Of a DNA stretch of 64,000 nt, positions 41,312 to 49,598 are shown in pieces (within the stretch, counting starts at the first letter, position 1; each line of letters opens with the position of its first letter). This stretch comes from Lentilitoribacter sp039986595 (lineage in GTDB: Bacteria > Pseudomonadota > Alphaproteobacteria > Rhizobiales > Rhizobiaceae). Location of the stretch: contig JBDWQJ010000011.1 of NCBI GenBank assembly GCA_039986595.1, positions 186,001-250,000 of the forward strand, in the 5' to 3' direction. The position numbers and the translations under genes are program-made. Under the pieces are notes generated by a model. It had not been told where the DNA came from. It was given only the letters and a program-made list of their open reading frames with translations, and ran no database searches.

Positions 41312-41632
41312 ATGCCAGCTTATGTGGTTGCCATGATGTCTATTCATGATCCTGAAAATTATAAAAACTATACTAACCGCACACCGCCGCTTGTTAAAAA
41401 ATATGGTGGTAAGTTTTTAACACGCGGTGAAGATATCACGTGCGTTGAAGGCAAAGACTATGACGGGCCTATGGTGCTGCTTGAATTCCCGACCAAGCAG
41501 CACGTTGATGATTGGTATAACGACCCACAATATCAAGAAGCTGTTGAATTTCGTAAAGCTGCTTCAACAATGAATATGTTATTGGTGCAAGAGGGTGGGA
41601 AAGAAACTGAAGCACCAGATCCGAAATTATAA
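41312..41632 (+). CDS. DUF1330 family protein
   Basis: The 106-residue protein is a small ferredoxin-like alpha/beta barrel: MPAYVVAMMSIHDPENYKNY, KYGGKFLTRGEDI and VLLEFPTKQHVDDWYNDPQYQ. The family has no established reaction. It follows TetR closely in the same direction and may be cotranscribed. A second DUF1330 protein is encoded at 59936. The Met at 41312 matches the family start; one at 41300 is also in frame. Confidence 0.87.
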   Translation: MPAYVVAMMSIHDPENYKNYTNRTPPLVKKYGGKFLTRGEDITCVEGKDYDGPMVLLEFPTKQHVDDWYNDPQYQEAVEFRKAASTMNMLLVQEGGKETEAPDPKL

Positions 41633-41652
41633 ATTGAGCTTAATGGTGTTTT

Positions 41653-42135
41653 TCAAACTCCCTTTTTAGCCATCCAAAGCAATGTGCGCGCATAAAGCTT
41701 GTGAAATCCAGAAAGTGCATGGAATAAAAATCCCTTATCGCCCTTTTCGTTTAACGGTAATATCGCAGATCCGAAATAAAAAAATGTACGATTACCGATC
41801 TGCTCGGACATCAGCCAAGTTCGAATTTGCCCGTCTCCAACTTTCATAAGTATTTGATTGTTGGTTCTATCTTCAACCTGCCACACTGCAAAATCATCTG
41901 ATTGACCAGATATGAGATCATCAACGCTTTGTTCGTTAGTTTTCTTACCCGTTGTCAGCGCAATTATGATGCGCTCAAGTTTAAACACAGGTGATGTGAA
42001 AAACGCCCGCGCGTAATCCTCAAATGAAACATTTTGATCAACTTCTGTTTTAAAACAGTCTGTATATGCATGATTGACCATATCATAGCGCGCTAGAAGC
42101 CCACCGTCTGGAATTGCGCCCATTTGTATGCTCAT
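41653..42135 (-). CDS. Uncharacterised protein, possible DUF2867-like
   Basis: The roughly 160-residue protein starts MSIQMGAIPDGGLLARYD, with GGAG six bases before the ATG. The order SFEDYARAFFTSPVFKLER, DDFAVWQVEDRT, IRTWLMSEQ and a basic C-terminus (KLYARTLLWMAKKG) suggests a DUF2867-type lipid- or ligand-binding fold, but this is weak. It is divergent from an MFS gene and could be functionally tied to it. Confidence 0.6.
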   Translation of the reverse strand: MSIQMGAIPDGGLLARYDMVNHAYTDCFKTEVDQNVSFEDYARAFFTSPVFKLERIIIALTTGKKTNEQSVDDLISGQSDDFAVWQVEDRTNNQILMKVGDGQIRTWLMSEQIGNRTFFYFGSAILPLNEKGDKGFLFHALSGFHKLYARTLLWMAKKGV

Positions 42136-42299
42136 TATCATCTCCATTATCAGTGTTTCTTTATATCTAACAATCAATTATGCCCTGCCCCAGATGTCGA
42201 ATTGACGCAATTTTAAAAAGTGCACCCAAATGAATTTTAATCTGGCACTATTGCGCGATTGATTTGGCTCTATAATAGGATTTGAAAGTGAGGGTTGTG

Positions 42300-43466
42300 A
42301 TGACGCGACGATTAGTATTGAGCATATATTTTTTCGCAATCTTCTTACAATCGGGCACATATGGCCTAACGTTTTTGTTGCCAAAACTATTTGCAGAATT
42401 TGGCGCGAATGAGAAAAACGTCGGCTTTATGCTGGCGCTAACGGCTGTATCAACGCTTATTTCTGTTTATTATTCAGGACATTTGTCTGATAAGCTCGGG
42501 CGTATGCTGACGCTTGGCATTTCTAGCTTTTCGCTTACTATCGCACTCTACTTATACTCCATCGCAAATTCTGTCGGCATCATTTTGATCATCGCAAGTA
42601 TTTTGATCGGTTTTGGTTGGGGGTTGATGTACACACTCGGCCCTGTCGTTCTAACGCGCCTTTCAACACCACAATCACGGGTACAAATATTCTCAGCATA
42701 TTCGGTCTTCTTGATGGGGGGATTTGGTTTATCTCCCGTTTTTGCCTCCTATTTGGAAACACTTGGCTATGGCGTGCGCGATTCATTTTGGATTGTCGCA
42801 ATCCTTTGCATAATCAGCGGGATAGCATTCATCGCCTTGCGCGGACCGATCAATAATATCGCTACAACAACGGCGCCTGACAATCGCTCAAAGCTTTCCA
42901 TTCCTTCGGTCATATCGATCTTAACATATCGCAGCTGGTTGCCTGTGTTCATGGGCATGTTGGGTGCATCAGTCTTTGCAGGGATGAACAACTTTCAGAC
43001 CGTCTTTGCTGAAAGAGAAGGCCTCGCCTATGCCGATTTTTTCCTCTATTACACGCTCACAGTGGTAGTTGGTCGCGTTTTCCTAGCAAGATTTTCAGGC
43101 GGAAAATCGCCCTATAACACAATCGCACTTTTACAATTTGTCATGGCCGCGAGTGTTATCTTGTTCATCTACGTCAATGGCAATCAGGTTATATATATTG
43201 CAAGTGCTGTGTTCTTCGGCATCGGATACGGGGTTTCCTATCCAATTCTGGCAGCCATGGCGGCAAATGATGCACCAGAGGATTTGATGCCACAAACCAT
43301 GCAGCTATTTTCATTGTCTTATTTTATTGGGATTTTTGGCTTCCCACTTATCGCGGGTATCATGATTGTAGATTTTTCCATACCTGCTTTATTAATTTTG
43401 GTCGCAGCATTGGCATTTATTGAAGCAAGTATGGCGCTTGGGCGTCACATAAAGTCATCCAAATAA
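42300..43466 (+). CDS. MFS transporter
   Basis: The 388-residue membrane protein has about twelve hydrophobic segments and the MFS loop GHLSDKLGRMLTLG between helices 2 and 3. AGGG lies five bases before ATG 42300, and a perfect TATAAT (42271-42276) is just upstream. It is divergent from the gene at 41653. Substrate unknown. Confidence 0.9.
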   Translation: MTRRLVLSIYFFAIFLQSGTYGLTFLLPKLFAEFGANEKNVGFMLALTAVSTLISVYYSGHLSDKLGRMLTLGISSFSLTIALYLYSIANSVGIILIIASILIGFGWGLMYTLGPVVLTRLSTPQSRVQIFSAYSVFLMGGFGLSPVFASYLETLGYGVRDSFWIVAILCIISGIAFIALRGPINNIATTTAPDNRSKLSIPSVISILTYRSWLPVFMGMLGASVFAGMNNFQTVFAEREGLAYADFFLYYTLTVVVGRVFLARFSGGKSPYNTIALLQFVMAASVILFIYVNGNQVIYIASAVFFGIGYGVSYPILAAMAANDAPEDLMPQTMQLFSLSYFIGIFGFPLIAGIMIVDFSIPALLILVAALAFIEASMALGRHIKSSK

Positions 43467-43477
43467 AAGGATAAATA

Positions 43478-43509
43478 GCGACCAACACAAAAGAAATTGT
43501 GTTGGTCGC
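43478..43509 (+). terminator. Strong hairpin after the MFS gene
   Basis: GCGACCAACACAA and TTGTGTTGGTCGC form a perfect 13-base-pair stem with loop AAGAAA, 12 bases past the stop. No long U-tract follows. Confidence 0.6.
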
Positions 43510-43517
43510 CATCATCC

Positions 43518-43555
43518 ATTGTCACTCACGTTGGGGGCGTTAACTGAGTGACAAT
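43518..43555. repeat. Second hairpin, ATTGTCACTCA inverted repeat
   Basis: ATTGTCACTCA (43518-43528) pairs perfectly with TGAGTGACAAT (43545-43555) over a 16-base loop. It lies between convergent genes and may protect or end the minus-strand transcript. Confidence 0.45.
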
Positions 43556-43573
43556 TTCAGACCTAGGTTCAAA

Positions 43574-44005
43574 CTAATTAGATACAACTACGGGGATAGT
43601 CATTGTTCCATCTCGACCTAGATCAAGCTCTAATGCGAGGAACATAGAGCTACTATACTCAAGTGGTAGTTGGATTGCCCGCGAACCACTTACTTCCATA
43701 CTTGCTTGATCGCTTAGGGATTGATCGATCGAGCGTAACGCTACGCCATTGATACTAAGGGATTGAACACTAATTGTTTTGCCAGAAAAATTGGCAAGGT
43801 TGAGATCAAGCATTAAGTTGTCATCAACCCGTTTAGTTGTCGTACTCGCGACCACATGCTCAATGACATTATCATCATGGACATCATCTTCATGTGCGAC
43901 GGCTGTAAGTGTGGAGAGCGAGATTAGAACGGCTGAGAATGCAACTAAATTTACCACGACGATCCATGCGGCAAAATATTGCCTGGTTTTGTCAGTGTAA
44001 CCCAT
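43574..44005 (-). CDS. Exported or anchored protein of unknown function
   Basis: The roughly 143-residue protein has an N-terminal hydrophobic segment (FAAWIVVVNLVAFSAVLISLS) and then a His/Asp-rich stretch (AHEDDVHDDNVIEHV) that may bind metal. A beta-rich domain follows (LDLNLANFSGKTISVQSLSI, then PLEYSSSMFLALEL). It resembles the general shape of periplasmic copper-chaperone proteins but lacks their Met/His signature, so no function is assigned. The start could be 44005 or 44041. Confidence 0.55.
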   Translation of the reverse strand: MGYTDKTRQYFAAWIVVVNLVAFSAVLISLSTLTAVAHEDDVHDDNVIEHVVASTTTKRVDDNLMLDLNLANFSGKTISVQSLSINGVALRSIDQSLSDQASMEVSGSRAIQLPLEYSSSMFLALELDLGRDGTMTIPVVVSN

Positions 44006-44138
44006 CGTGTTCGCCCATAACTTGATTTCGTTGGATAGCAATATGATGGGTGAAATTGCGCTTACAATGGAGCGAATATGGAGAGAATGTGGAAAATCGC
44101 TTTTAATCGCGTTTTTCTTGGTAAGGTTTTGTTAATGA

Positions 44139-44284
44139 TTACAGGTCTTTGACTAAGCGAATTGCATCGTAAATTGCCGCATGCGTGTTGCGAGCGCTGA
44201 GCTTACTATCTGCTGCCTCCCCGGCAGACGTCGCATCACTGTAAGCGTGACCGTGATCTGCTAACCCAAAGCTGAAACACGATG
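44139..44284 (-). pseudogene. Possible gene remnant 3' of the HxlR gene
   Basis: A minus-strand frame without start codon reads FGLADHGHAYSDATSAG and ends THAAIYDAIRLVKDL before a stop. It could be the decayed C-terminus of a cofactor-binding enzyme, or chance. The rest of the gap 44006-44284 has a CTGCC-TCCCC-GGCAG hairpin (about 44212-44230) and no other gene. Confidence 0.2.
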
Positions 44285-44674
44285 CTAAGATTGATCTGCA
44301 TCGGCTTTTTCAAGATGAGGCGCTTCGTCTGAAACCTGACCTCGACAATCTCCTGCCATCCCCCATTTAATCGAGAGATCGCTAAGCTGGTTTAAGATAT
44401 CACGTAACTCTAATCCTCTATCTGTGAGAGAATAAGAAACTTCGGGGGGAATTGTAGGTTTATAGGTGCGCGTAACCAACCCTGCTTCTTCCAATTTACG
44501 CAGGCGTTCAGTCAATACACGTGATGAAATACCCGGTACCATGCGTTTTAATTCACCAAATCTAACATTTTTATTATTCGACAGTCGCCAAAGTATGTAA
44601 GTCGTCCAAGGCCCTGAAATTACTCGCAAAAGTTCGTCCATTGGGCATGAAATTGGTGATTTAGAAAACTTCAT
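44285..44674 (-). CDS. HxlR-family transcriptional regulator
   Basis: This 129-residue winged-helix protein shows the HxlR pattern: CPMDELLRVISGPWTTYILWRL, FGELKRMVPGISSRVLTERL and SYSLTDRGLEL. The Cys at residue 10 is where several HxlR/HypR-type regulators sense electrophiles or disulfide stress. It is divergent from the WrbA-like gene, and TACTT direct repeats between them (about 44690-44720) are likely binding sites. A quinone-responsive switch is inferred. Confidence 0.9.
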   Translation of the reverse strand: MKFSKSPISCPMDELLRVISGPWTTYILWRLSNNKNVRFGELKRMVPGISSRVLTERLRKLEEAGLVTRTYKPTIPPEVSYSLTDRGLELRDILNQLSDLSIKWGMAGDCRGQVSDEAPHLEKADADQS

Positions 44675-44770
44675 AACGTTTATTCCTTACTTGGTTACTT
44701 TAAAATACCTACTTTCAAAAAATTATCAAGGATGTATTTATAACACTATTACACAATTTAGGAATACATT

Positions 44771-45346
44771 ATGGAAAACACAAAGAAAGTCATCGTCATC
44801 TACCACAGTGGATATGGTCACACAAAAGTGCAGGCAGAAGCCGTGCTTGCGGGTGCTCAATCTATAGACGGCGTAGAGACTGAATTAATCGATGCCAAAG
44901 AAGCTGCAAGCAATTTAGACAGGATCGATGAAGCTGATGCGGTGATATTTGGCTCACCTACCTATATGGGAACCATTTCAGCTGAATTTAAAGCCTTCAT
45001 GGATGCATCATCATCGAAATGGATGCAACAAGGTTGGAAAGACAAAATTGCTGGCGGTTTTACCAATTCTGCAAGTCAAGTGGGCGATAAAACAGGCACG
45101 TTGCAAGCATTATCCGTATTTGCAGCACAACATGGCATGGTTTGGGTTGGCCTGGATTTGCCACCTGGAAACAACTCCTCAGAAGGCACAGACAATAGCC
45201 TTAATCGCATGGGTGCAAGTCTTGGAGCAATGGCACAATCATTAGCAGATCAAGGCCCAGATGTCTCCCCTCCCGACGCGGATCAAAAAACCGCACACTA
45301 TTATGGTGCTCGCATTGCGCAAGCTGCAATTCGATGGGCTGCGTAA
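44771..45346 (+). CDS. WrbA-family flavodoxin / NAD(P)H:quinone oxidoreductase
   Basis: The 191-residue protein has the flavodoxin FMN loop IYHSGYGHTKVQAEAV (about 10-25), the second FMN region FGSPTYMGTISAEFKAFMD (about 60-78) and TNSASQVGDKTGTLQ. WrbA enzymes reduce quinones with two electrons and protect from redox cycling. The C-terminus (HYYGARIAQAAIRWA) is typical. It is paired with the divergent HxlR regulator. Confidence 0.87.
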   Translation: MENTKKVIVIYHSGYGHTKVQAEAVLAGAQSIDGVETELIDAKEAASNLDRIDEADAVIFGSPTYMGTISAEFKAFMDASSSKWMQQGWKDKIAGGFTNSASQVGDKTGTLQALSVFAAQHGMVWVGLDLPPGNNSSEGTDNSLNRMGASLGAMAQSLADQGPDVSPPDADQKTAHYYGARIAQAAIRWAA

Positions 45347-45441
45347 TTGATAGATAAATAGCTTGGATTACGACCATTCATCCAAGCAACCGCCCATGCT
45401 CTACCACAAATAAAGGGCATGGGCGTTATTTTCAGACTTAA

Positions 45442-46134
45442 CTAGCCATCATAAGCATATCCAACACCATAGACGGACCTAATCAACTCGCCTTCGGTTG
45501 AATACGATTTAAGCTTTTGGCGAATGTTTTTGATATGACTATCCACTGTGCGGTCAAACACCATGGCATCATCTGGAAAGGCCAATTCAAGCAATTGTGC
45601 CCGTGAAAAAACCCGTCCAGGGCGTTTGAACAATATGTATAGCAAACGAAATTCACGGCGGGTAAAATCAAGCTGCTCTGAACCAAAGAAAACAGTCCAA
45701 TTGTCCTCGTTCATTTGCAAGCCGTTTAGATCAATGTCATCGGTATTATCCAATAAACTCACGTCACGTTTTGTTCGGCGTAATATTGCTTTTACACGTG
45801 CTACCACCTCACGCGGTGACCACGGTTTGCAAATATAATCATCCGCACCCAATTCAAGGCCTAACAAACGATCTATTTCTTCAATTCGCGCTGTTTCTAA
45901 AATTATTGGCACATCGCTTTTTGCGCGCACTTCGCGGCAGATCGACAATCCGTCTTTCCCTGGCAACATGACATCCAAAATTACCAAATCAGGCTCTTCT
46001 GACAAGATAGTGTCAACCGCCTTGTGTCCATCATTTAAAACAGTCACCCGCATATCGAGTTGCGACAGATAATCCTTTAAAACTTCTGCAAGTGCTTCTT
46101 CGTCTTCTACGATGATGATGTGATCTTGAGCCAT
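45442..46134 (-). CDS. OmpR-family response regulator, BaeR-like
   Basis: The 230-residue protein has a receiver domain with Asp54 in VILDVMLPGKDG and Lys in YICKPWSPREV, then an OmpR winged helix (LDFTRREFRLLYIL, HIKNIRQKL, YGVGYAY). The receiver segment ARIEEIDRLLGLELGADDYICKP, read in parts, is BaeR-like. It is one base downstream of its kinase gene on the same strand. BaeSR systems respond to envelope stress and control efflux; here the facing YHYH gene is a probable target. Confidence 0.9.
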   Translation of the reverse strand: MAQDHIIIVEDEEALAEVLKDYLSQLDMRVTVLNDGHKAVDTILSEEPDLVILDVMLPGKDGLSICREVRAKSDVPIILETARIEEIDRLLGLELGADDYICKPWSPREVVARVKAILRRTKRDVSLLDNTDDIDLNGLQMNEDNWTVFFGSEQLDFTRREFRLLYILFKRPGRVFSRAQLLELAFPDDAMVFDRTVDSHIKNIRQKLKSYSTEGELIRSVYGVGYAYDG

Positions 46135-46135
46135 C

Positions 46136-47614
46136 TTATTTTTTTCGTTCCAGTGGTAGTTTGATAATCATCGCGAGCCCACCCAACGGCGAAGGTTCAG
46201 CAATGATTTGACCATCATGCGCGTTCACAATGAGTTTGCAAATGGATAATCCAAGGCCTGAACCACCTTTTGCGCGGGCGCGTGATTGATCTTCGCGGTA
46301 GAAGCGATCAAACAGTTTTTCTCTCGCATATTCAGGCGGACAATTATTGCTATCATCCACTCGGATTGTCACATATTGAGCATTATCAGATGTCACACTC
46401 AGCTTGATAGTTCCTGGTGCACTTGTGTAGCGCCGCGCATTTGTTAAAATATTATCGATCAATTGCCCAATACGCATGGCATCACAGTCAGCCATTAAGC
46501 CTTCTTGTAGATTAGTCTCAAGCTTTAACCCAGCATCATCAATCAAACCTTGTGCCTTTTGCGCAGCTTGGGCTGCCATAATTGAAATATCTTCACGCGT
46601 CCAGTTAACGAGTAACCGCCCTTCTCGCGCGTTTGATAGTTGGCTGATATCTTTCACCAATGCAGATAAACGCGTGACTGATTGGTGGAGTGTATTTAGT
46701 GTCTTCTCATCAGCATTGCGCACGCCATCTTGCATGGCTTCGATCTCAGCTCGCAATACTGCAATCGGCGTTTGCAGTTCGTGACTGGTATCAGACATCC
46801 ATTGGCGCTCAGCTTTTTCTTGCGCGCTTAGTTGCGCAGCGAGCTTATTAAATTGCTCAACCAGATTGCCAAATTCATCCTCGCTTGTTTTTTCAAGACG
46901 CAAATCATATTCGCCTTTTGCCAGCGCATCTGTACCTGAAACGAGACGGTTGACCGGTTTTGTGAATTGGCGGGCCAATAGATAAGCTGCAACCGCTGAA
47001 AGCAGAAGTGCCACGAATAATGTGAGGCCCAACACGCGCACTTGGTCTTTTAGGAATATTGCATTTGCGGCATTGTCGTTCGCGCCGGGTTTTACAATTG
47101 AGATATAACCAAGAATTTGCCCATTGGCGTCGGGGATTGCGCGTAGACCACTATTTGAATAATTAAACTTCGCACCTGCAATAAATTGCCGGTCCGGATC
47201 CACAACGGCCATTCTTCGACCCAAGGACATCGGATCGCTTGGCCCAGCTCGTCTTGGCTGCCATTTTTGATCGCCGTCCCGCCTTGGCGGTGGCTTTCGT
47301 TCACCCTGTTGTGGTTTTTGCTGCCCGTTAGGTGCCTTTGCAGGCGGTAACGTCTGTCGAATAAGCTCACTAAATTGGCGTCTGTTGCCTCTCAATTCAG
47401 GCCAACCTGGGTTGGACGCGTCATGACGTTCAACTAGTGCTTCAATAAATGGATCAAATCGATCAAGTTCGGCTTGCAAAATGTAATTGATAAAACCAGC
47501 ACGCATAGAATATGTGACCAACAGAGCAATGAATATTATCACGGTTATTACCGTCAGCATCATTGCTATGAATAGTTTTTTACCGATAGAAAGTTTTGAC
47601 CAAATCTTCTTCAT
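46136..47614 (-). CDS. Sensor histidine kinase, BaeS-like
   Basis: The 492-residue kinase has membrane helices at about 10-38 and about 170-190. The periplasmic region carries an unusual proline/arginine-rich stretch (GERKPPPRRDGD). A HAMP domain is followed by the phosphoacceptor His278 in DTSHELQTPIAVLRAE and ATPase boxes (NILTNARRY and GSGLGLSICK). ATG 47614 is used; a TTG at 47635 is also in frame. It phosphorylates the response regulator encoded one base downstream. Confidence 0.92.
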   Translation of the reverse strand: MKKIWSKLSIGKKLFIAMMLTVITVIIFIALLVTYSMRAGFINYILQAELDRFDPFIEALVERHDASNPGWPELRGNRRQFSELIRQTLPPAKAPNGQQKPQQGERKPPPRRDGDQKWQPRRAGPSDPMSLGRRMAVVDPDRQFIAGAKFNYSNSGLRAIPDANGQILGYISIVKPGANDNAANAIFLKDQVRVLGLTLFVALLLSAVAAYLLARQFTKPVNRLVSGTDALAKGEYDLRLEKTSEDEFGNLVEQFNKLAAQLSAQEKAERQWMSDTSHELQTPIAVLRAEIEAMQDGVRNADEKTLNTLHQSVTRLSALVKDISQLSNAREGRLLVNWTREDISIMAAQAAQKAQGLIDDAGLKLETNLQEGLMADCDAMRIGQLIDNILTNARRYTSAPGTIKLSVTSDNAQYVTIRVDDSNNCPPEYAREKLFDRFYREDQSRARAKGGSGLGLSICKLIVNAHDGQIIAEPSPLGGLAMIIKLPLERKK

Positions 47615-47653
47615 AACCTTTATATTGCTAGCCAAATGTGAAGCGATGATGAA

Positions 47654-47665
47654 GCAAATATTTGC
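47654..47665. promoter_or_regulatory. GCAAATATTTGC palindrome in the two-component/YHYH divergent gap
   Basis: A perfect 12-base palindrome lies 40 bases upstream of the kinase start, with TTTGC-type repeats further right (about 47706-47730). It may be a response-regulator site for both divergent units. Confidence 0.35.
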
Positions 47666-47826
47666 AAATCTGAGCTAGTTTTCACCTAAAACACGCCATT
47701 CTACACATTTGCTACATATTTTCTGCAAACTAGCAACATGCTCCCCCCTCATGATGGCAAATATCGAAAAGCGGCACCCCTTCGCTAATCGACACATTTT
47801 AATCAAATTAGAAGCGAGAAATTGCC

Positions 47827-48969
47827 ATGACACAAATTGCTAAAGAGCAAATGCACAGAAAAACCAAATTTGTAGCACTTGCAGTTGCCACAGCTGCCGT
47901 TGGCGTTTTAAGTGCGCAAGCCATAGCAGCTTCAAATACTGTAAAAATTACTGAAGCCAATGGCCAACACTGTGTGACGTCTAATAATATTCCAGACCAT
48001 CAAACGGGTAAGTTCCCCAACAGTGGAAACCCCAATTCTATTTCATCGCAAAGCATAAAATTGTGCGTCGATGCGACACCAGTCAAAGGATCATCACCTA
48101 AAGATATGCGCGGGACCATTGGCTTTGCACTAAACGGTGTAATTATTCGTCCAGGCACCGCGGACTGGTATGATGCATCTGCATCGCGCGGTCATTCTCG
48201 GGATCAATCATCTGGTTGGAACCTTGATGGTGTTGGCGCGCGCAAATTGCTGGGTCTTGATAGCAATAATGCGCATGTTGGCCCTGATGGCGAATACCAT
48301 TACCACGCACCATCTGACGGCATTTTAGCCGCAGCACAAGGCACATTGGTAGGATATGCAGCTGATGGTCATGAAATTCACTATGTAGGTTCTGGCGCAA
48401 AGCCAAGTTGGCAACTAAAGTCCGGAACTCGCGAAACCGCTCCAGGTGGACAATACGATGGCACATATAATCAGGACTTCGAATTTGTCGCCGGATCAGG
48501 CAATCTAGATTTATGTAATGGCGGCACGATGAATGGTGAATATGTCTATTTCGCCACCGATACTTATCCTTTCTTCCCGCGTTGCGCCTATGGTGAGATT
48601 TCATCTGATTTTGCACCGGGAGGTGGCCAAAGGGCTGATCGAGATGGTCAAGACCAGCGCAGGGGCAAAGGTCTAGGCGAGCGTCTTGGCAAACTTTTTG
48701 GTAAAAAAGACAATCGACCCGAACAAGCAAATTTAGATAATACTGACCGCCCAAATCTTCAGCAGAGACGTGGTGGCAAGTTAGGTGGAAGTGAACTTAG
48801 TGATGCGCAAGGCGGAAATCGTCGTGGTCCTCCACAATTCGCATTTGCAGCATGTGAGAGTAAAGCTATTGGAAATTCATGTTCAATGACAACCCCGCGC
48901 GGGCAGATTTCTGGCCAATGCGTGTTAACACCAGATCAACAAACAGCCTGTCGCCCGCAACGTCGTTAG
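47827..48969 (+). CDS. Secreted YHYH-domain protein with Cys-containing tail
   Basis: The 380-residue protein has a signal peptide ending near residue 35 (VGVLSAQAIAAS). The YHYH domain contains GEYHYHAPSDG at about 155-165 and NGGTMNGEYVYF near 232. A basic, Gly/Gln/Arg-rich linker of about 85 residues (from about 260) leads to a C-terminal segment with four Cys (ACESKAIGNSCSM, GQCVLTP, TACRPQ). YHYH proteins are secreted and uncharacterised; the His cluster suggests metal binding. It faces the BaeSR-like operon. Confidence 0.85.
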   Translation: MTQIAKEQMHRKTKFVALAVATAAVGVLSAQAIAASNTVKITEANGQHCVTSNNIPDHQTGKFPNSGNPNSISSQSIKLCVDATPVKGSSPKDMRGTIGFALNGVIIRPGTADWYDASASRGHSRDQSSGWNLDGVGARKLLGLDSNNAHVGPDGEYHYHAPSDGILAAAQGTLVGYAADGHEIHYVGSGAKPSWQLKSGTRETAPGGQYDGTYNQDFEFVAGSGNLDLCNGGTMNGEYVYFATDTYPFFPRCAYGEISSDFAPGGGQRADRDGQDQRRGKGLGERLGKLFGKKDNRPEQANLDNTDRPNLQQRRGGKLGGSELSDAQGGNRRGPPQFAFAACESKAIGNSCSMTTPRGQISGQCVLTPDQQTACRPQRR

Positions 48970-49125
48970 CCACAATGACGATGTTGCTCGCAAACTTGGT
49001 TGTTAAGGCATTCTCAGCCATTTTTGCACAAATCACCGAGGAATTTTCTACAGCCTTTGTGATTTCACGCTGTTGGTTGAAGGCCCAAGTAATGTTTAGA
49101 CCTCATTAATTTACTTTGGCCCAAC

Positions 49126-49374
49126 TCAAACACCCAAATCCCCGCTGGGTTTGGGTGTTTTTTTTGCTTTTTTGAAAAGCGTAAAATGAAAAACTATAAT
49201 GATCGTATAGGCAAATAATGCGATCAAAACGTATTCTAAAATGGTCGAAAACTCCAGATATCCGTCTTTAAGATAGCGCCCAATACTACCGCCAAGTCCG
49301 ACGGCCACATTAAGCATCAGATAATATCGGGTCGCTAAGATACTTATTTTCAAACTTTTCATAGGACCGCTCAT
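49126..49374 (-). CDS. Small two-helix membrane protein
   Basis: The 82-residue protein has two hydrophobic segments (about 14-32 and 43-67, FSTILEYVLIALFAYTIIIV) and a Lys/Pro-rich tail (KKAKKTPKPSG). The fold resembles short PsiE-like membrane proteins, but no family can be assigned. Its last codons lie inside the plus-strand terminator. The start may be the Met four codons in (49362). Confidence 0.55.
   Translation of the reverse strand: MSGPMKSLKISILATRYYLMLNVAVGLGGSIGRYLKDGYLEFSTILEYVLIALFAYTIIIVFHFTLFKKAKKTPKPSGDLGV
49128..49165 (+). terminator. Intrinsic terminator downstream of the YHYH gene
   Basis: AAACACCCAAA and TTTGGGTGTTT form an 11-base-pair stem, with CCC/GGG in the loop and five more T residues after it. 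It ends the YHYH transcript within the convergent membrane-protein gene. Confidence 0.85.
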
Positions 49375-49598
49375 TTTACTGTAAATCTATATTGTAGTTT
49401 AAAGTGCATTACCAATAAAATACACCTTTAAATATACATTTCAATTTAAAAACACTTACGCAATAAAAAGAGCACAACGCCTATCACCCGCTTTTAATTT
49501 CATCACATTCTTGCTTGATTTAATCTTTAATGGGTCTAAACTTTACAAATGTGTTTAGCGGTTCGTTTCCGAACGGCGTCTTTTCGACAAATAGTACA

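Noticed and set aside
48143..48754. 203-codon frame antisense to the YHYH gene
   Set aside because: The His/Arg/Cys-rich translation is a shadow of the repeated codons of the YHYH gene and has no family features.
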